From Methanomassiliicoccales archaeon (GTDB taxonomy: Archaea; Thermoplasmatota; Thermoplasmata; RBG-16-68-12; SOIM01), in the NCBI GenBank assembly GCA_030593885.1, contig JAUVGH010000008.1, positions 1 to 57,544 on the forward strand: a DNA stretch of 57,544 bases, given 5' to 3'. How positions within the stretch are numbered: position 1 is the first letter of the stretch; every line of letters begins with the position of its first letter. Under the pieces are notes generated by a model that saw only the letters and a program-made list of their open reading frames with translations, was not told the DNA's origin and ran no database searches. Both the position numbers and the translations under genes were made by a program. Below, in pieces: positions 1-8,033 of the stretch.

Positions 1-26
1 CACCACTTCTACATTACATGTCAGGC

Positions 27-97
27 AGCCCCGTGGTGTAGAGGTAACATCAGAGACTCTGGATCTCTTGTCGCCGGTTCAAATCCGGCCGGGGCTA
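27..97 (+). tRNA. tRNA-Gln (anticodon CUG)
   Basis: The sequence folds as a complete cloverleaf: acceptor AGCCCCG/CGGGGCT (A1-U72 pair), D stem GTGT/ACAT, anticodon stem AGAGA/TCTCT, loop CTCTGGA with CTG at 59-61, T stem GCCGG/CCGGC with loop TTCAAAT, discriminator A97. CUG reads CAG (Gln). CCA is not encoded. The A1-U72 pair is the archaeal tRNA-Gln identity feature recognised by GatDE. The gene ends 4 nt before the glnS start codon. It is 68/71 identical to the tRNA at 1867-1937. Confidence 0.95.
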
Positions 98-101
98 TAC
101 G

Positions 102-1790
102 ATGACGAAAGAAGAGAAGGCACCTCGGGACTTCATACGCCAGATAATCGACGAGGACAACAGGACCGGCAAGCACGGAGGTAGAGTGCACACGAGATTC
201 CCACCCGAGCCGAACGGCTTTCTCCACATAGGCCATGCAAAGTCCATTTGTATCAACTTCGGAATAGCTGAGGAATATGGAGGTAAGTGTAACCTGCGGT
301 TCGACGACACCAATCCAGCCAAGGAGGAGGAGATCTACGTTAAGTCCATCATCGAGGACATCAAGTGGTTGGGTTTCGACTGGGAGGATCGGCTCTACTT
401 CGCTTCAGATTACTTCGATCAGTTGTACGATTACGCGGTCCAGCTGACCAAGAAGGGCAGCGCATTCGTGGACGAGATGTCCGCAGAGGAGATCAGCCAG
501 TACAGGGGAACCTTGACGACCCCGGGCATAGAGAGCAAGTTCCGAGACCGTCCAGTGGAAGAGAATTTGGATTTGCTGGAGAGAATGAAGGCAGGCGAGT
601 TCCCCGACGGAGAGTACGTGCTCAGAGCCAAGATAGACATGACCCACCCCAACATGAATATGAGGGATCCAGTGGTCTACAGGATCCTGCACGCCTCACA
701 TCATAACACTGGTGACAAATGGTGTATCTACCCCATGTACGATTGGGCCCACGGCCTTGAGGATTCCATTGAGAACATCACACATTCCATCTGCAGCCTG
801 GAGTTCGAGGACCACCGACCACTGTACGACTGGTTCCTGGATGAACTTGGGGTCTACCACCCGCAGCAGATCGAGTTCGCACGCCTCAATCTCACATTCA
901 CAATCATGAGCAAGCGGAAGCTACTGGAGCTTGTCGAAGGAGGATACGTGAAAGGATGGGACGATCCGCGTCTTCCTACGCTGACAGGTCTCAAGAGGCG
1001 AGGATATTCGCCGTCGGCCATCAGGTCCTTCTGTAGCCGAATAGGAGTGGCCAAGGTAAACAGCACGGTCGATATCGAATTCCTGGAGCACTGCCTCAGG
1101 GATGACCTCAACAAGACCTCACCGCGATTCATGGGTGTGCTTCACCCTCTCAAGTTGGTCATCGAGAACTACCCGGAGGACGACGTGGAGGAATTCGACG
1201 CGGTCAACAACCCGGAAGACCCGAGCGCTGGGACGCGGAAGGTTCCGTTCTCCCGGGTTCTATACATAGAAAAGGATGACTTCATGGAGGACCCGCCGAA
1301 GAAGTTCTACCGGCTGGCGCCAGGAAGAGAGGTCCGGTTCAGGTACGCGTATTTCATCACCTGCAGGGAAGCAATCAAGGAAGATGGAGAGGTGGTGGAG
1401 CTCAGATGCACTGTCGATATGGACACCAAAGGAGGAGATGCGCCCGACGGAAGGAAGGTGAAATCCACTCTCCACTGGGTGTCGGCGGACCATGCGATCG
1501 ACGCAGAAGCACGACTCTACGATAGGCTGTTCACAGTTCCAAATCCTCTTGGAGATAAGGACGTGGACTTCAAGGATCTCATGAATCCGAATTCGGTGGA
1601 AGTTCTGAAGTCGTGCAAGGTGGAGCCGGGTCTGAAGGATCTAAAACCCTTTGACAGGTTCCAGTTCGAGAGATTGGGCTACTTCTGCGTGGACCCGGAC
1701 ACCACCTCCAAGTATCTGGTCCTGAACAGAACAGTGGGACTCAGGGACGAATGGGCAAAGATACAAAAGCAACAAAAGGCCCAACGATAG
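102..1790 (+). CDS. glnS: Glutaminyl-tRNA synthetase (bacterial type)
   Basis: 562 residues, class I synthetase charging tRNA-Gln directly with glutamine in the cytoplasm. HIGH is at residues 42-45 (HIGHAKS) and the KMSKS equivalent is MSKRK near 269. The opening [15 protein letters not shown], the RFPPEPNG block and the end [12 protein letters not shown] closely match bacterial GlnRS along the whole length, including the C-terminal anticodon-binding barrels, so this is not archaeal GluRS. The start is supported by alignment of the N-terminus. It lies 4 nt after a tRNA-Gln gene, leaving no room for a Shine-Dalgarno site. Most archaea lack GlnRS and make Gln-tRNA with GatDE, so lateral acquisition is likely (inference). 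Confidence 0.96.
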   Translation: MTKEEKAPRDFIRQIIDEDNRTGKHGGRVHTRFPPEPNGFLHIGHAKSICINFGIAEEYGGKCNLRFDDTNPAKEEEIYVKSIIEDIKWLGFDWEDRLYFASDYFDQLYDYAVQLTKKGSAFVDEMSAEEISQYRGTLTTPGIESKFRDRPVEENLDLLERMKAGEFPDGEYVLRAKIDMTHPNMNMRDPVVYRILHASHHNTGDKWCIYPMYDWAHGLEDSIENITHSICSLEFEDHRPLYDWFLDELGVYHPQQIEFARLNLTFTIMSKRKLLELVEGGYVKGWDDPRLPTLTGLKRRGYSPSAIRSFCSRIGVAKVNSTVDIEFLEHCLRDDLNKTSPRFMGVLHPLKLVIENYPEDDVEEFDAVNNPEDPSAGTRKVPFSRVLYIEKDDFMEDPPKKFYRLAPGREVRFRYAYFITCREAIKEDGEVVELRCTVDMDTKGGDAPDGRKVKSTLHWVSADHAIDAEARLYDRLFTVPNPLGDKDVDFKDLMNPNSVEVLKSCKVEPGLKDLKPFDRFQFERLGYFCVDPDTTSKYLVLNRTVGLRDEWAKIQKQQKAQR

Positions 1791-1829
1791 CTGGAGAGGC
1801 GTCTTGTCCTCTTCCAGCGTCAAAGTACA

Positions 1830-1838
1830 GTTTATGAA
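1830..1838 (+). promoter_or_regulatory. TATA-like element before tRNA-Gln(UUG)
   Basis: GTTTATGAA lies about 30 nt before the mature tRNA 5' end, a plausible archaeal TATA box giving a short 5' leader. Assigned from spacing and composition only. Confidence 0.45.
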
Positions 1839-1866
1839 AGGGTAACGCTATTCGCTGAAGTGATAT

Positions 1867-1937
1867 AGCCCCGTGGTGTAGAGGTAACATAGGAGACTTT
1901 GGATCTCTTGTCGCCGGTTCAAATCCGGCCGGGGCTA
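1867..1937 (+). tRNA. tRNA-Gln (anticodon UUG)
   Basis: Cloverleaf identical to the tRNA at 27-97 except for three positions: base 26, one base of the anticodon stem (giving a G-U pair), and the anticodon wobble base. TTG at 1899-1901 reads CAA (Gln). A1-U72 and discriminator A are retained; CCA is not encoded. Together with the upstream copy it completes the Gln isoacceptor set around glnS. Confidence 0.95.
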
Positions 1938-2002
1938 CTCCCTTGTTTTGGGCAACTCTTAATATCCCGACGGATATTACCGATTCGACCGGTGGGGAGG
2001 TT

Positions 2003-3160
2003 ATGATAGAGAGAAAGAGAGTTCTTGAATCACTTGAGAAATATGACTTGAGCAAAGCGAAGATCGGAGTCCTGGGATCCCATTCTGCGCTGGATGTTTG
2101 CGATGGTGCCGTGGACGAAGGATTCCAGACAATGGTGATATGCGAGAAGGGGAGAGAGGAACCCTACACTCGCTACTTCAAGGCCGAGCGTTCAGCAGAC
2201 GGGACGCTCGTCAGGGGAATGGTGGACAAGGCGGTCGTCTTCGACAAGTTCAACGAGATCCTGGAACCCAAGAACCAGGACATGATAATCGGGGAGAACG
2301 CTGTCTTCGCCCCGCACAGGTCGCTTGTGGCCTATGCCGGAATCGACGGCGTGGAGAACGATTTCTACGTGCCCATAGTCGGGAGCAGGAACCTGCTGAG
2401 ATCGGAAGAGAGGGGAGAGGACAGGGACTATTACTGGATACTGGAGAAGATGGACATGCCCTTCCCCAAGAAACTGGAGAACCCGGAGGACATCGATTTC
2501 CTGGTCATGGTCAAGCTCCCCCACAAGGTCAAGAGGTTGGAACGGGGATTCTTCACCGCGGCCAGCTACAAGGAGTATATTGAGAAGGTGGAAGCTCTCC
2601 TGAGGAATGATGTCATAACGAAAGAGGATCTCGAGAAGGCAAGGATTGAGGAGTACATCGTCGGTCCGGTGTTCAACTTCGATTTCTTTTATTCACCGCT
2701 GACTGAAGGTGCAGAGAAACTTGAGCTTCTGGGCATAGACTGGAGGTTCGAGACATCGCTGGACGGTCACGTCAGGCTTCCAGCTCCGCAGCAGATGACG
2801 CTGCTCGAATCACAGGCGACACCCGAATACACGGTCTGCGGTCACAACAGCGCCACATTGAGGGAGTCGCTGTTGAGGAAGATCTTCCCGCTTGCTGAGA
2901 AATACGTGGAGGGCACCAAGGAGTACTACTCGCCGGGAATGATAGGGGCCTTCACTCTGCAGACGTGCGTTGACAAGGATCTGAACTTCTGGATCTATGA
3001 CGTTTCACCGAGGGTCGGTGGAGGAACGAACGTGCATCTGGCCGTCGGTCACCCATATGGCAACTCCATCTGGAGAACCATTATGAGCACCGGAAGAAGG
3101 TTGGCACTGGAGATAAGACGCGGAATAGAAATGGATGCGATGGAGAAGATCGTAACCTAG
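2003..3160 (+). CDS. purP: FAICAR synthetase PurP (purine biosynthesis)
   Basis: 385 residues. PurP converts AICAR and formate to FAICAR with ATP, replacing the PurH transformylase in archaea. Family features seen: N-terminal IGVLGSHSALDVCDGA, the ATP-grasp stretch around LEKMDMPFPKKLENPEDI, and C-terminal IYDVSPRVGGGTN. The ATG at 2003 was chosen because GGTGGGGAGG ends 2 nt before it; upstream TTG codons would run into the tRNA. Many archaea carry PurP paralogues, so the exact activity could differ. It converges with the RDD gene, whose stop overlaps this stop by 4 nt. Confidence 0.9.
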   Translation: MIERKRVLESLEKYDLSKAKIGVLGSHSALDVCDGAVDEGFQTMVICEKGREEPYTRYFKAERSADGTLVRGMVDKAVVFDKFNEILEPKNQDMIIGENAVFAPHRSLVAYAGIDGVENDFYVPIVGSRNLLRSEERGEDRDYYWILEKMDMPFPKKLENPEDIDFLVMVKLPHKVKRLERGFFTAASYKEYIEKVEALLRNDVITKEDLEKARIEEYIVGPVFNFDFFYSPLTEGAEKLELLGIDWRFETSLDGHVRLPAPQQMTLLESQATPEYTVCGHNSATLRESLLRKIFPLAEKYVEGTKEYYSPGMIGAFTLQTCVDKDLNFWIYDVSPRVGGGTNVHLAVGHPYGNSIWRTIMSTGRRLALEIRRGIEMDAMEKIVT

Positions 3161-3963
3161 TACGTCTTCCCGCAATTCCCGCAAATTGGTCTTCCGTCAG
3201 CTCCAGGTGTGAGTGTGGTTCCACAATTCTGGCAGAACCTCGGTGCGTCCGGCTGAGGTTGTGGTTGTTGCTGCTGTGGCTGTTGCTGGGGGGGTTGCTG
3301 CTGTGGCTGTTGCTGTGGCGGTGCCTGACCGGGATCGTGCTGGGGCCAATCCGTCTTCGGCTGCTCCTCCTGATGTGGCCATGCCGCCGCTTGTCCCTGC
3401 GGCTGCTGGGTCTGCTGTGGGGGCGGGTATGACTGCTGCTGGGGTTGCCCCGGTGGTGGTTGGTATGTGGGATGGGGTGGCACATAGGCCATCTGTCTGA
3501 ACTGCTGTTCCATGTAGGCCCGCTGGTCGGTTCTCTGGACTGTGGTGTTTGCATACCTGTCCAAAAACTTCTGCCTGGGATCGCCGTCCGTGAACATTCC
3601 GACGAGCCAGTCTACTAGAAGGAATACCCAGAATATCTTGGATACGTTCCTTATGAGGGAGGGCACAAAGCTCAAACTACCCTGTTGGGTCGAAACTACT
3701 TCCAAGCTCAACAGCTTCTTCCCGATAGTCCCGCCTATGGCCACTTCAAGGACGATGAAGTACAGGAACATCAGAAGTCCCACGAAGAACCATCCGATGA
3801 ATCCTACGGGGGAGAGTATCCAGAAAAAGATGCTGACCAAGAAGGCAATTACACCGATTATTATCCCATCAATGATGAGAGCGACTATTCGCCTGAGCCA
3901 ATGGTCCTGCAATGCCTTATTGTTGCCTATAATATCGAAGCCTGTGGTCATGCGCATCTCCAT
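3157..3963 (-). CDS. RDD-family membrane protein with Pro/Gln-rich linker and zinc ribbon
   Basis: 268 residues in three parts. Residues about 20-150 form an RDD domain (RRIVALIIDG, then GGTIGKKLLSLEVV, then FLDRYANTTV) with several membrane segments. Residues about 160-240 are a low-complexity Pro/Gln linker. The last 30 residues carry a zinc ribbon, CQNC then CGNC. RDD proteins are poorly characterised integral membrane proteins, some proposed as ion exchangers. The ribbon probably lies on the cytoplasmic side and may recruit a partner (inference). Three ATGs occur in the first five codons, so the start could be slightly later. Confidence 0.8.
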   Translation of the reverse strand: MEMRMTTGFDIIGNNKALQDHWLRRIVALIIDGIIIGVIAFLVSIFFWILSPVGFIGWFFVGLLMFLYFIVLEVAIGGTIGKKLLSLEVVSTQQGSLSFVPSLIRNVSKIFWVFLLVDWLVGMFTDGDPRQKFLDRYANTTVQRTDQRAYMEQQFRQMAYVPPHPTYQPPPGQPQQQSYPPPQQTQQPQGQAAAWPHQEEQPKTDWPQHDPGQAPPQQQPQQQPPQQQPQQQQPQPQPDAPRFCQNCGTTLTPGADGRPICGNCGKTY

Positions 3964-4042
3964 CCTTAGGTTCCAAAATCGTATTCTGATTCTCCATTTT
4001 AAAGGTATTGGTGGTGCTTATTGGCAGTTGATAACAGAAATC

Positions 4043-4681
4043 CTACCTCTTCTTTGCAGTCGAAAGGCAGTCTGGTGGTGTCTCTTTGGTGACGTAGACG
4101 GTCTTGCCAGCCTTCATTATCACGACACCTTGGTCTATCGCCTTCTCGGTGTTAACCTCGAGAATTATCGGATCGTCCGTCCTGACCCTGCCAGCCTCCA
4201 TGGCGTCCTCGTAAGAGTGGCTCAGGTGGACCATCTTCCTGTCCGAGGGTTTCAGACCGATTTCCAGCAGTATTTGGGTCTCCTCCTCTGTCGTCGGGAA
4301 GTAGAGAATGGTCGGGATGTTGTCCTGAGGAAGGTCCAGGTCCACCTCGAAGGAGTGGGCGTATGTCGCCCTGATCCTTCCGTCCCTGAACTCGTACCTC
4401 CCCTTTGCATCGGTCTCGATGACACCCAGAATGTGGTGAGGTTTCAGGAACCTGAACTTCTTGTTCCTGATCTGCAGAGCAGTGATGAAATCCATCAGAT
4501 CCACAAAACCATGTTCGTCCATGTCCAGCCCATATCTCTCGGGAAAATGACGGAGAACGCCCGCCATCGTCCTGCCCAGACTGTCCAGTTCTTTATCACT
4601 CAGAAGGAACTTCCCTTTGCCTTCGCATGATGGACAGAACTCTTCTCGGAAGAAACCGTGGGACCTGCACTCCTTGAGCAT
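4043..4681 (-). CDS. kptA: RNA 2'-phosphotransferase (Tpt1/KptA) with N-terminal zinc ribbon
   Basis: 212 residues. KptA/Tpt1 transfers a splice-junction 2'-phosphate from RNA to NAD+. Visible family features: GVLRHFPE near the start of the catalytic domain, GRYEFRDGRIRATYAHS, LYFPTTEEE and MVHLSHSYEDAMEAG. The N-terminal 25 residues contain CRSH plus CPSC, the zinc ribbon seen in archaeal homologues. It is 73 nt downstream of dtdA on the same strand and has its own TATA-like GACTAATATCC upstream. Archaeal tRNA splicing leaves no 2'-phosphate, so its cellular substrate is unclear. Confidence 0.88.
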   Translation of the reverse strand: MLKECRSHGFFREEFCPSCEGKGKFLLSDKELDSLGRTMAGVLRHFPERYGLDMDEHGFVDLMDFITALQIRNKKFRFLKPHHILGVIETDAKGRYEFRDGRIRATYAHSFEVDLDLPQDNIPTILYFPTTEEETQILLEIGLKPSDRKMVHLSHSYEDAMEAGRVRTDDPIILEVNTEKAIDQGVVIMKAGKTVYVTKETPPDCLSTAKKR

Positions 4682-4754
4682 TCCACACCCTCAAGCCATA
4701 ATGGATGGATTGGATATTAGTCTTTTGCCCAGGAAAATCTAGAGGGAGATATCA

Positions 4755-5579
4755 TCAGAGCCTGCTTGGGATGTCCTTCTGGCTCACTGCCTGAAGGCCG
4801 CGATCCTCGAACCAAGCCTTGAGTTCCCGGTACCGGGATTTCTTCATCGCCTTCTTGTGGAAATAAACGTACTTTGCGTCCGGGGTTCTATCGATAGTCT
4901 TGTCCAACATTCCTTCGGTTATCGATTCAAGGGCGTAGTTGGCGATGATGTGCCCGAAGCACAGTCGGTTCTTGAGAGCGACGTCGGTATGTCGTGGTGC
5001 GTAGTGTCCGCCTCCGACCCCAATTGCAACAGGGTCCTTCTCCTGATCAATGGAGAGAATCGCCTCCGCGATTATTCGTCCGGCTTCCTCTTCCACCCAG
5101 CAGGTCTCGTCGCTTCCGATCTCGATGTAGAATGCCGGTGTCTCAAGGTAGGGTCCGTGATGTGTTGCCTCATAAGAGACCGTATGTTCCATGCTCTTGG
5201 CCAGACCCTTCAGGTTCCTCAGGGCGCTCGTTTTGAAGAGGGGGCTGGATGGCACCAGTTCCCCGCTCCTGCCTCCCATCTCTGCCTTGGAGAAGTTGCC
5301 TGGCGTGTGAACGGTGAAGCTCCTCAGCCCGGAAGCGCTCTTGTGTCTTGACGCGAATATCATAACCTCTGGTTCAATGCCTGCCGATTCCTGGAACTCT
5401 CGGTCAAGACCGTCATGGGAGAGGTGTTCATCATTGATCGTTGCCATCAAGAAGTCCTCATACTTGCGAAGAGGGTTGCCTAAGAACTCTCCTTCGTCCT
5501 TCCATTCCCTCAAGTTCAAGAGATTCTTGGAGATGTTCAGACTGGCGGTGTCGTTCTTTGAGACGACGATCAGCTTCAT
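4755..5579 (-). CDS. dtdA: D-aminoacyl-tRNA deacylase, archaeal DTD2/GEK1 type
   Basis: 274 residues from the ATG giving MKLIVVSKNDTAS. This enzyme hydrolyses D-amino acids from mischarged tRNA. Diagnostic features: the N-terminal VVSKNDTASLNI, SYEATHHGPYLETPAFYIEIGS in the middle, and GVGGGHYAPRHTD, the conserved metal/substrate motif. The reading frame extends 22 codons further upstream, but the shorter start matches the family. It is the first gene of a minus-strand run ending with kptA and the RDD gene, and diverges from polX. Confidence 0.92.
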   Translation of the reverse strand: MKLIVVSKNDTASLNISKNLLNLREWKDEGEFLGNPLRKYEDFLMATINDEHLSHDGLDREFQESAGIEPEVMIFASRHKSASGLRSFTVHTPGNFSKAEMGGRSGELVPSSPLFKTSALRNLKGLAKSMEHTVSYEATHHGPYLETPAFYIEIGSDETCWVEEEAGRIIAEAILSIDQEKDPVAIGVGGGHYAPRHTDVALKNRLCFGHIIANYALESITEGMLDKTIDRTPDAKYVYFHKKAMKKSRYRELKAWFEDRGLQAVSQKDIPSRL

Positions 5580-5630
5580 TGGAGCATAATCAAAGAGGGG
5601 CATAAAAAGGGTTCTGGGTGAGTGAGAGAA

Positions 5631-5640
5631 ACTATTTATC
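5631..5640 (+). promoter_or_regulatory. TATA box of polX-udg
   Basis: ACTATTTATC is centred about 27 nt before the GTG at 5663, the normal archaeal TATA-to-start-site distance, implying a leaderless polX mRNA. Confidence 0.55.
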
Positions 5641-5662
5641 GCCAATCCAGAATTCTCAATCC

Positions 5663-7360
5663 GTGAAGAACCAGGAGATCGCTAGAGCCCTCTACGAGAT
5701 CGCTGACATGCTGGACATCAAGAACGAGCAGTTCACGCCGAGAGCGTATCGGTGGGCGGCAAGGGTGATAGAAGAACTTCCAGAGGACCTGGAGAAGATC
5801 AGGAAGAGGGGGGAGCTGACCGGGTTGCAGGGCATCGGCAAGAACATCGCTAAGAAGATCGAGGAGTACCTGGACTCAGGCAAGATCTCGCTTCATGAGA
5901 GGTTGAGAACGGAGATTCCCCAGGGAGTGCTCGATATCCTGGCGGTTCCCGGAATGGGCCCTAAGAAAGCAGGACTTCTTTACAGGGAGAGAGGAATATC
6001 AAGCCTGGACGAGCTCGGGAAGGCAGCGAGAGAGAGGAGGCTAAGACGGTTGAGGGGCTTCGGGGAGAAGACCGAGCAGAACATTCTGAAAGGCATAGAG
6101 ATGCTCGAGCGGACAAAGGGAAGGATGCTGCTCGGGGAGGCCCTGCCAATCGCTGAAGAAGTGGTGGAGAGCCTCAGACCCAAGGCGGAGAAGATAAGTG
6201 TGGCCGGATCGTTAAGAAGGATGAAGGAGACCGTAGGAGACATTGACATACTGGCGGTCTCGGAGAACCCCAAGGTGGTAATGGACGCATTCTCGAACCT
6301 GCCACAGGTTGAGGATGTGGTCCTCAAGGGAAAGACCAAGACCACTGTTTACCTGGAAGGCGACCTCCAAGCGGACCTGAGGGTGGTCGAGTCAGGAAGC
6401 TTCGGGGCCGCACTGCAGTACTTCACCGGCTCCAAAGACCACAACATACACCTCAGGTCGATCGCTCAGAGAATGGGGTTGAAGATCAATGAATACGGGG
6501 TCTTTGAAGGTGATGAGAAGATCGCTGGAGAGGAGGAAGAACAGATCTACGGGTTGCTGGGAATGGCTTACATTGCACCTGAACTGAGGGAGGATGCCGG
6601 AGAGATAGAGGCTTCGCTGGACGGAAAGCTTCCGGACCTGATCGAACTTGAGGACGTCAAAGGGGATCTGCATGTTCACACGGACTGGAGCGACGGGGGG
6701 AAGAGCATTCAAGGCATAGCGGAGGCCGCCAAGGCCCAGGGAAGAGAATACATCGCGATCACAGATCATTCCAAATCTCTCAAGATTGCCAACGGGCTTT
6801 CCGAGGAAGAGCTTGAACTGCAGGTCAAGGAGGTAAGGAAGGTCGACAGGAAGATGAATGACTTCAAGGTCCTCACAGGCATCGAAGCGGACATCAAGGA
6901 CAATGGAGAGCTCGACCTGGACGACTCGATCCTAAGGGAATTGGATGTGGTTGTGGGAGCAGTCCATTCCAAGTTCTCGATGCCGGAAAGGCAGATGACC
7001 GAAAGGCTGGTGGAGGCGATGAGGAACGAGAACATGGACGTACTCGCGCATCCGACCGGACGTCTCATAGGCAGGAGGGACCCTTACGAACTGGACATCG
7101 AAGAGATAATGGATGAGGCGGCTGAAACTAGGACGGCACTAGAGATCAACTGCTTCCCGGACAGGCTGGACCTCAACGGGCCACACGTAAGAATGGCAAA
7201 GGAGGCTGGTGCGAAGATGTCATTGGGCACGGATACCCACAGCGCCCATGATCTGCAATTCATCAAATTCGGGGTGGGAATGGCGAGACGCGGATGGCTG
7301 GAGAAGGAGGACGTTCTCAACACGATGACCGCTGAAGAGCTCAAAGCATATCTCAGGTAG
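5663..7360 (+). CDS. polX: DNA polymerase X with C-terminal PHP domain
   Basis: 565 residues. N-terminal helix-hairpin-helix repeats (LQGIGKNIAKKI, VPGMGPKKAG, LRGFGEKTEQ), then a polymerase beta-like domain with AGSLRRMKETVGDIDIL and DLRVVES (catalytic aspartates), then a PHP domain with GDLHVHTDWSDG, AITDHS and GTDTHS. PolX-PHP enzymes fill short gaps and carry 3'-5' exonuclease or AP-site activity in base excision repair. The GTG start was chosen because a TATA box ends 23 nt before it and the protein then begins like its relatives; the frame is open 15 codons further upstream. The uracil-DNA glycosylase gene starts 4 nt after its stop. Confidence 0.93.
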   Translation: MKNQEIARALYEIADMLDIKNEQFTPRAYRWAARVIEELPEDLEKIRKRGELTGLQGIGKNIAKKIEEYLDSGKISLHERLRTEIPQGVLDILAVPGMGPKKAGLLYRERGISSLDELGKAARERRLRRLRGFGEKTEQNILKGIEMLERTKGRMLLGEALPIAEEVVESLRPKAEKISVAGSLRRMKETVGDIDILAVSENPKVVMDAFSNLPQVEDVVLKGKTKTTVYLEGDLQADLRVVESGSFGAALQYFTGSKDHNIHLRSIAQRMGLKINEYGVFEGDEKIAGEEEEQIYGLLGMAYIAPELREDAGEIEASLDGKLPDLIELEDVKGDLHVHTDWSDGGKSIQGIAEAAKAQGREYIAITDHSKSLKIANGLSEEELELQVKEVRKVDRKMNDFKVLTGIEADIKDNGELDLDDSILRELDVVVGAVHSKFSMPERQMTERLVEAMRNENMDVLAHPTGRLIGRRDPYELDIEEIMDEAAETRTALEINCFPDRLDLNGPHVRMAKEAGAKMSLGTDTHSAHDLQFIKFGVGMARRGWLEKEDVLNTMTAEELKAYLR

Positions 7361-7363
7361 AGG

Positions 7364-7930
7364 GTGGATGTCTTGACCAAGAAGGACGAACTCGGGAAGA
7401 TCGCAACAAGGGTCAGACGGTGCAGGAGATGTCGACTAGCCAAAAGCAGGACCCACGCGGTACCTGGTGAGGGGGCATCCAACGCTAAGATAGTACTCGT
7501 CGGGGAAGCTCCGGGAAGATCGGAGGACGAGCAGGGCAGGCCGTTCGTTGGGTATGCTGGGAGGATCCTGGACGAGGCGCTGGAAGCAGCAGGTCTGAAG
7601 AGGGACAAAGTCTTCATCACCAGCGTATTGAAATGCAGACCGCCAAAGAACAGGAATCCGAAGACCGACGAGATCGAAGCATGCACATCCCACCTGGAGA
7701 GCCAGATCAGCGCGATATCCCCGAAGGTCCTGGTTGCTCTCGGAAGATTTGGTGCCAAAGGCCTTATCGGTACCATGCAGAAGATAGCAGAACTGAGAGG
7801 TAGGAAACTGGATCACAATGGGGTACCAATAGTGGTGACGTACCATCCGGCCGCCGTCATCTACAATCGTGGCTTGCAGAAGGAGATAGTCAAGGACCTC
7901 AAGAGGGCCGAGCGTCTGGCCTCCAAATAG
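7364..7930 (+). CDS. udg: Family 4 uracil-DNA glycosylase (4Fe-4S)
   Basis: 188 residues. Removes uracil from DNA. Seen: iron-sulfur ligands CRRC near the N-terminus plus KCRPP and EACTSHL, the uracil-binding/catalytic motif GEAPGRSEDEQGRPFVG, and YHPAA near the C-terminus. The GTG start is 4 nt downstream of the polX stop, so the two form a base-excision-repair operon. The pairing is biologically sensible: the glycosylase creates AP sites and PolX processes gaps. Confidence 0.94.
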   Translation: MDVLTKKDELGKIATRVRRCRRCRLAKSRTHAVPGEGASNAKIVLVGEAPGRSEDEQGRPFVGYAGRILDEALEAAGLKRDKVFITSVLKCRPPKNRNPKTDEIEACTSHLESQISAISPKVLVALGRFGAKGLIGTMQKIAELRGRKLDHNGVPIVVTYHPAAVIYNRGLQKEIVKDLKRAERLASK

Positions 7931-8033
7931 GTTATCTTGCAGGACTTGCGAGACCCAAAACGGGACGGTCATCCGCGCCCGTCCGAACATCAATATCAGA
8001 AGAGATAATAGAGAGCCAAAGTATCTTATACCG

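Noticed and set aside
102-1790. Archaeal glutamyl-tRNA synthetase
   Set aside because: The N-terminus ([15 protein letters not shown]), the RFPPEPNG block and the C-terminal [12 protein letters not shown] match bacterial GlnRS along the whole chain; archaeal GluRS differs in these places.
27-1937. glnS as a tRNA-targeted integrated element
   Set aside because: The repeats are two complete, different, functional tRNAs rather than a tRNA and a 3' fragment, and no integrase is present.
7943-7954. 12-base match ACTTGCGAGACC also at about 56434
   Set aside because: Short, with no shared context, structure or orientation clue; consistent with chance.
7963-7984. GGACGG/CCGTCC hairpin between udg and the ATPase as a terminator
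   Set aside because: No T-run follows and archaeal termination does not need a hairpin, so its role is not supported.
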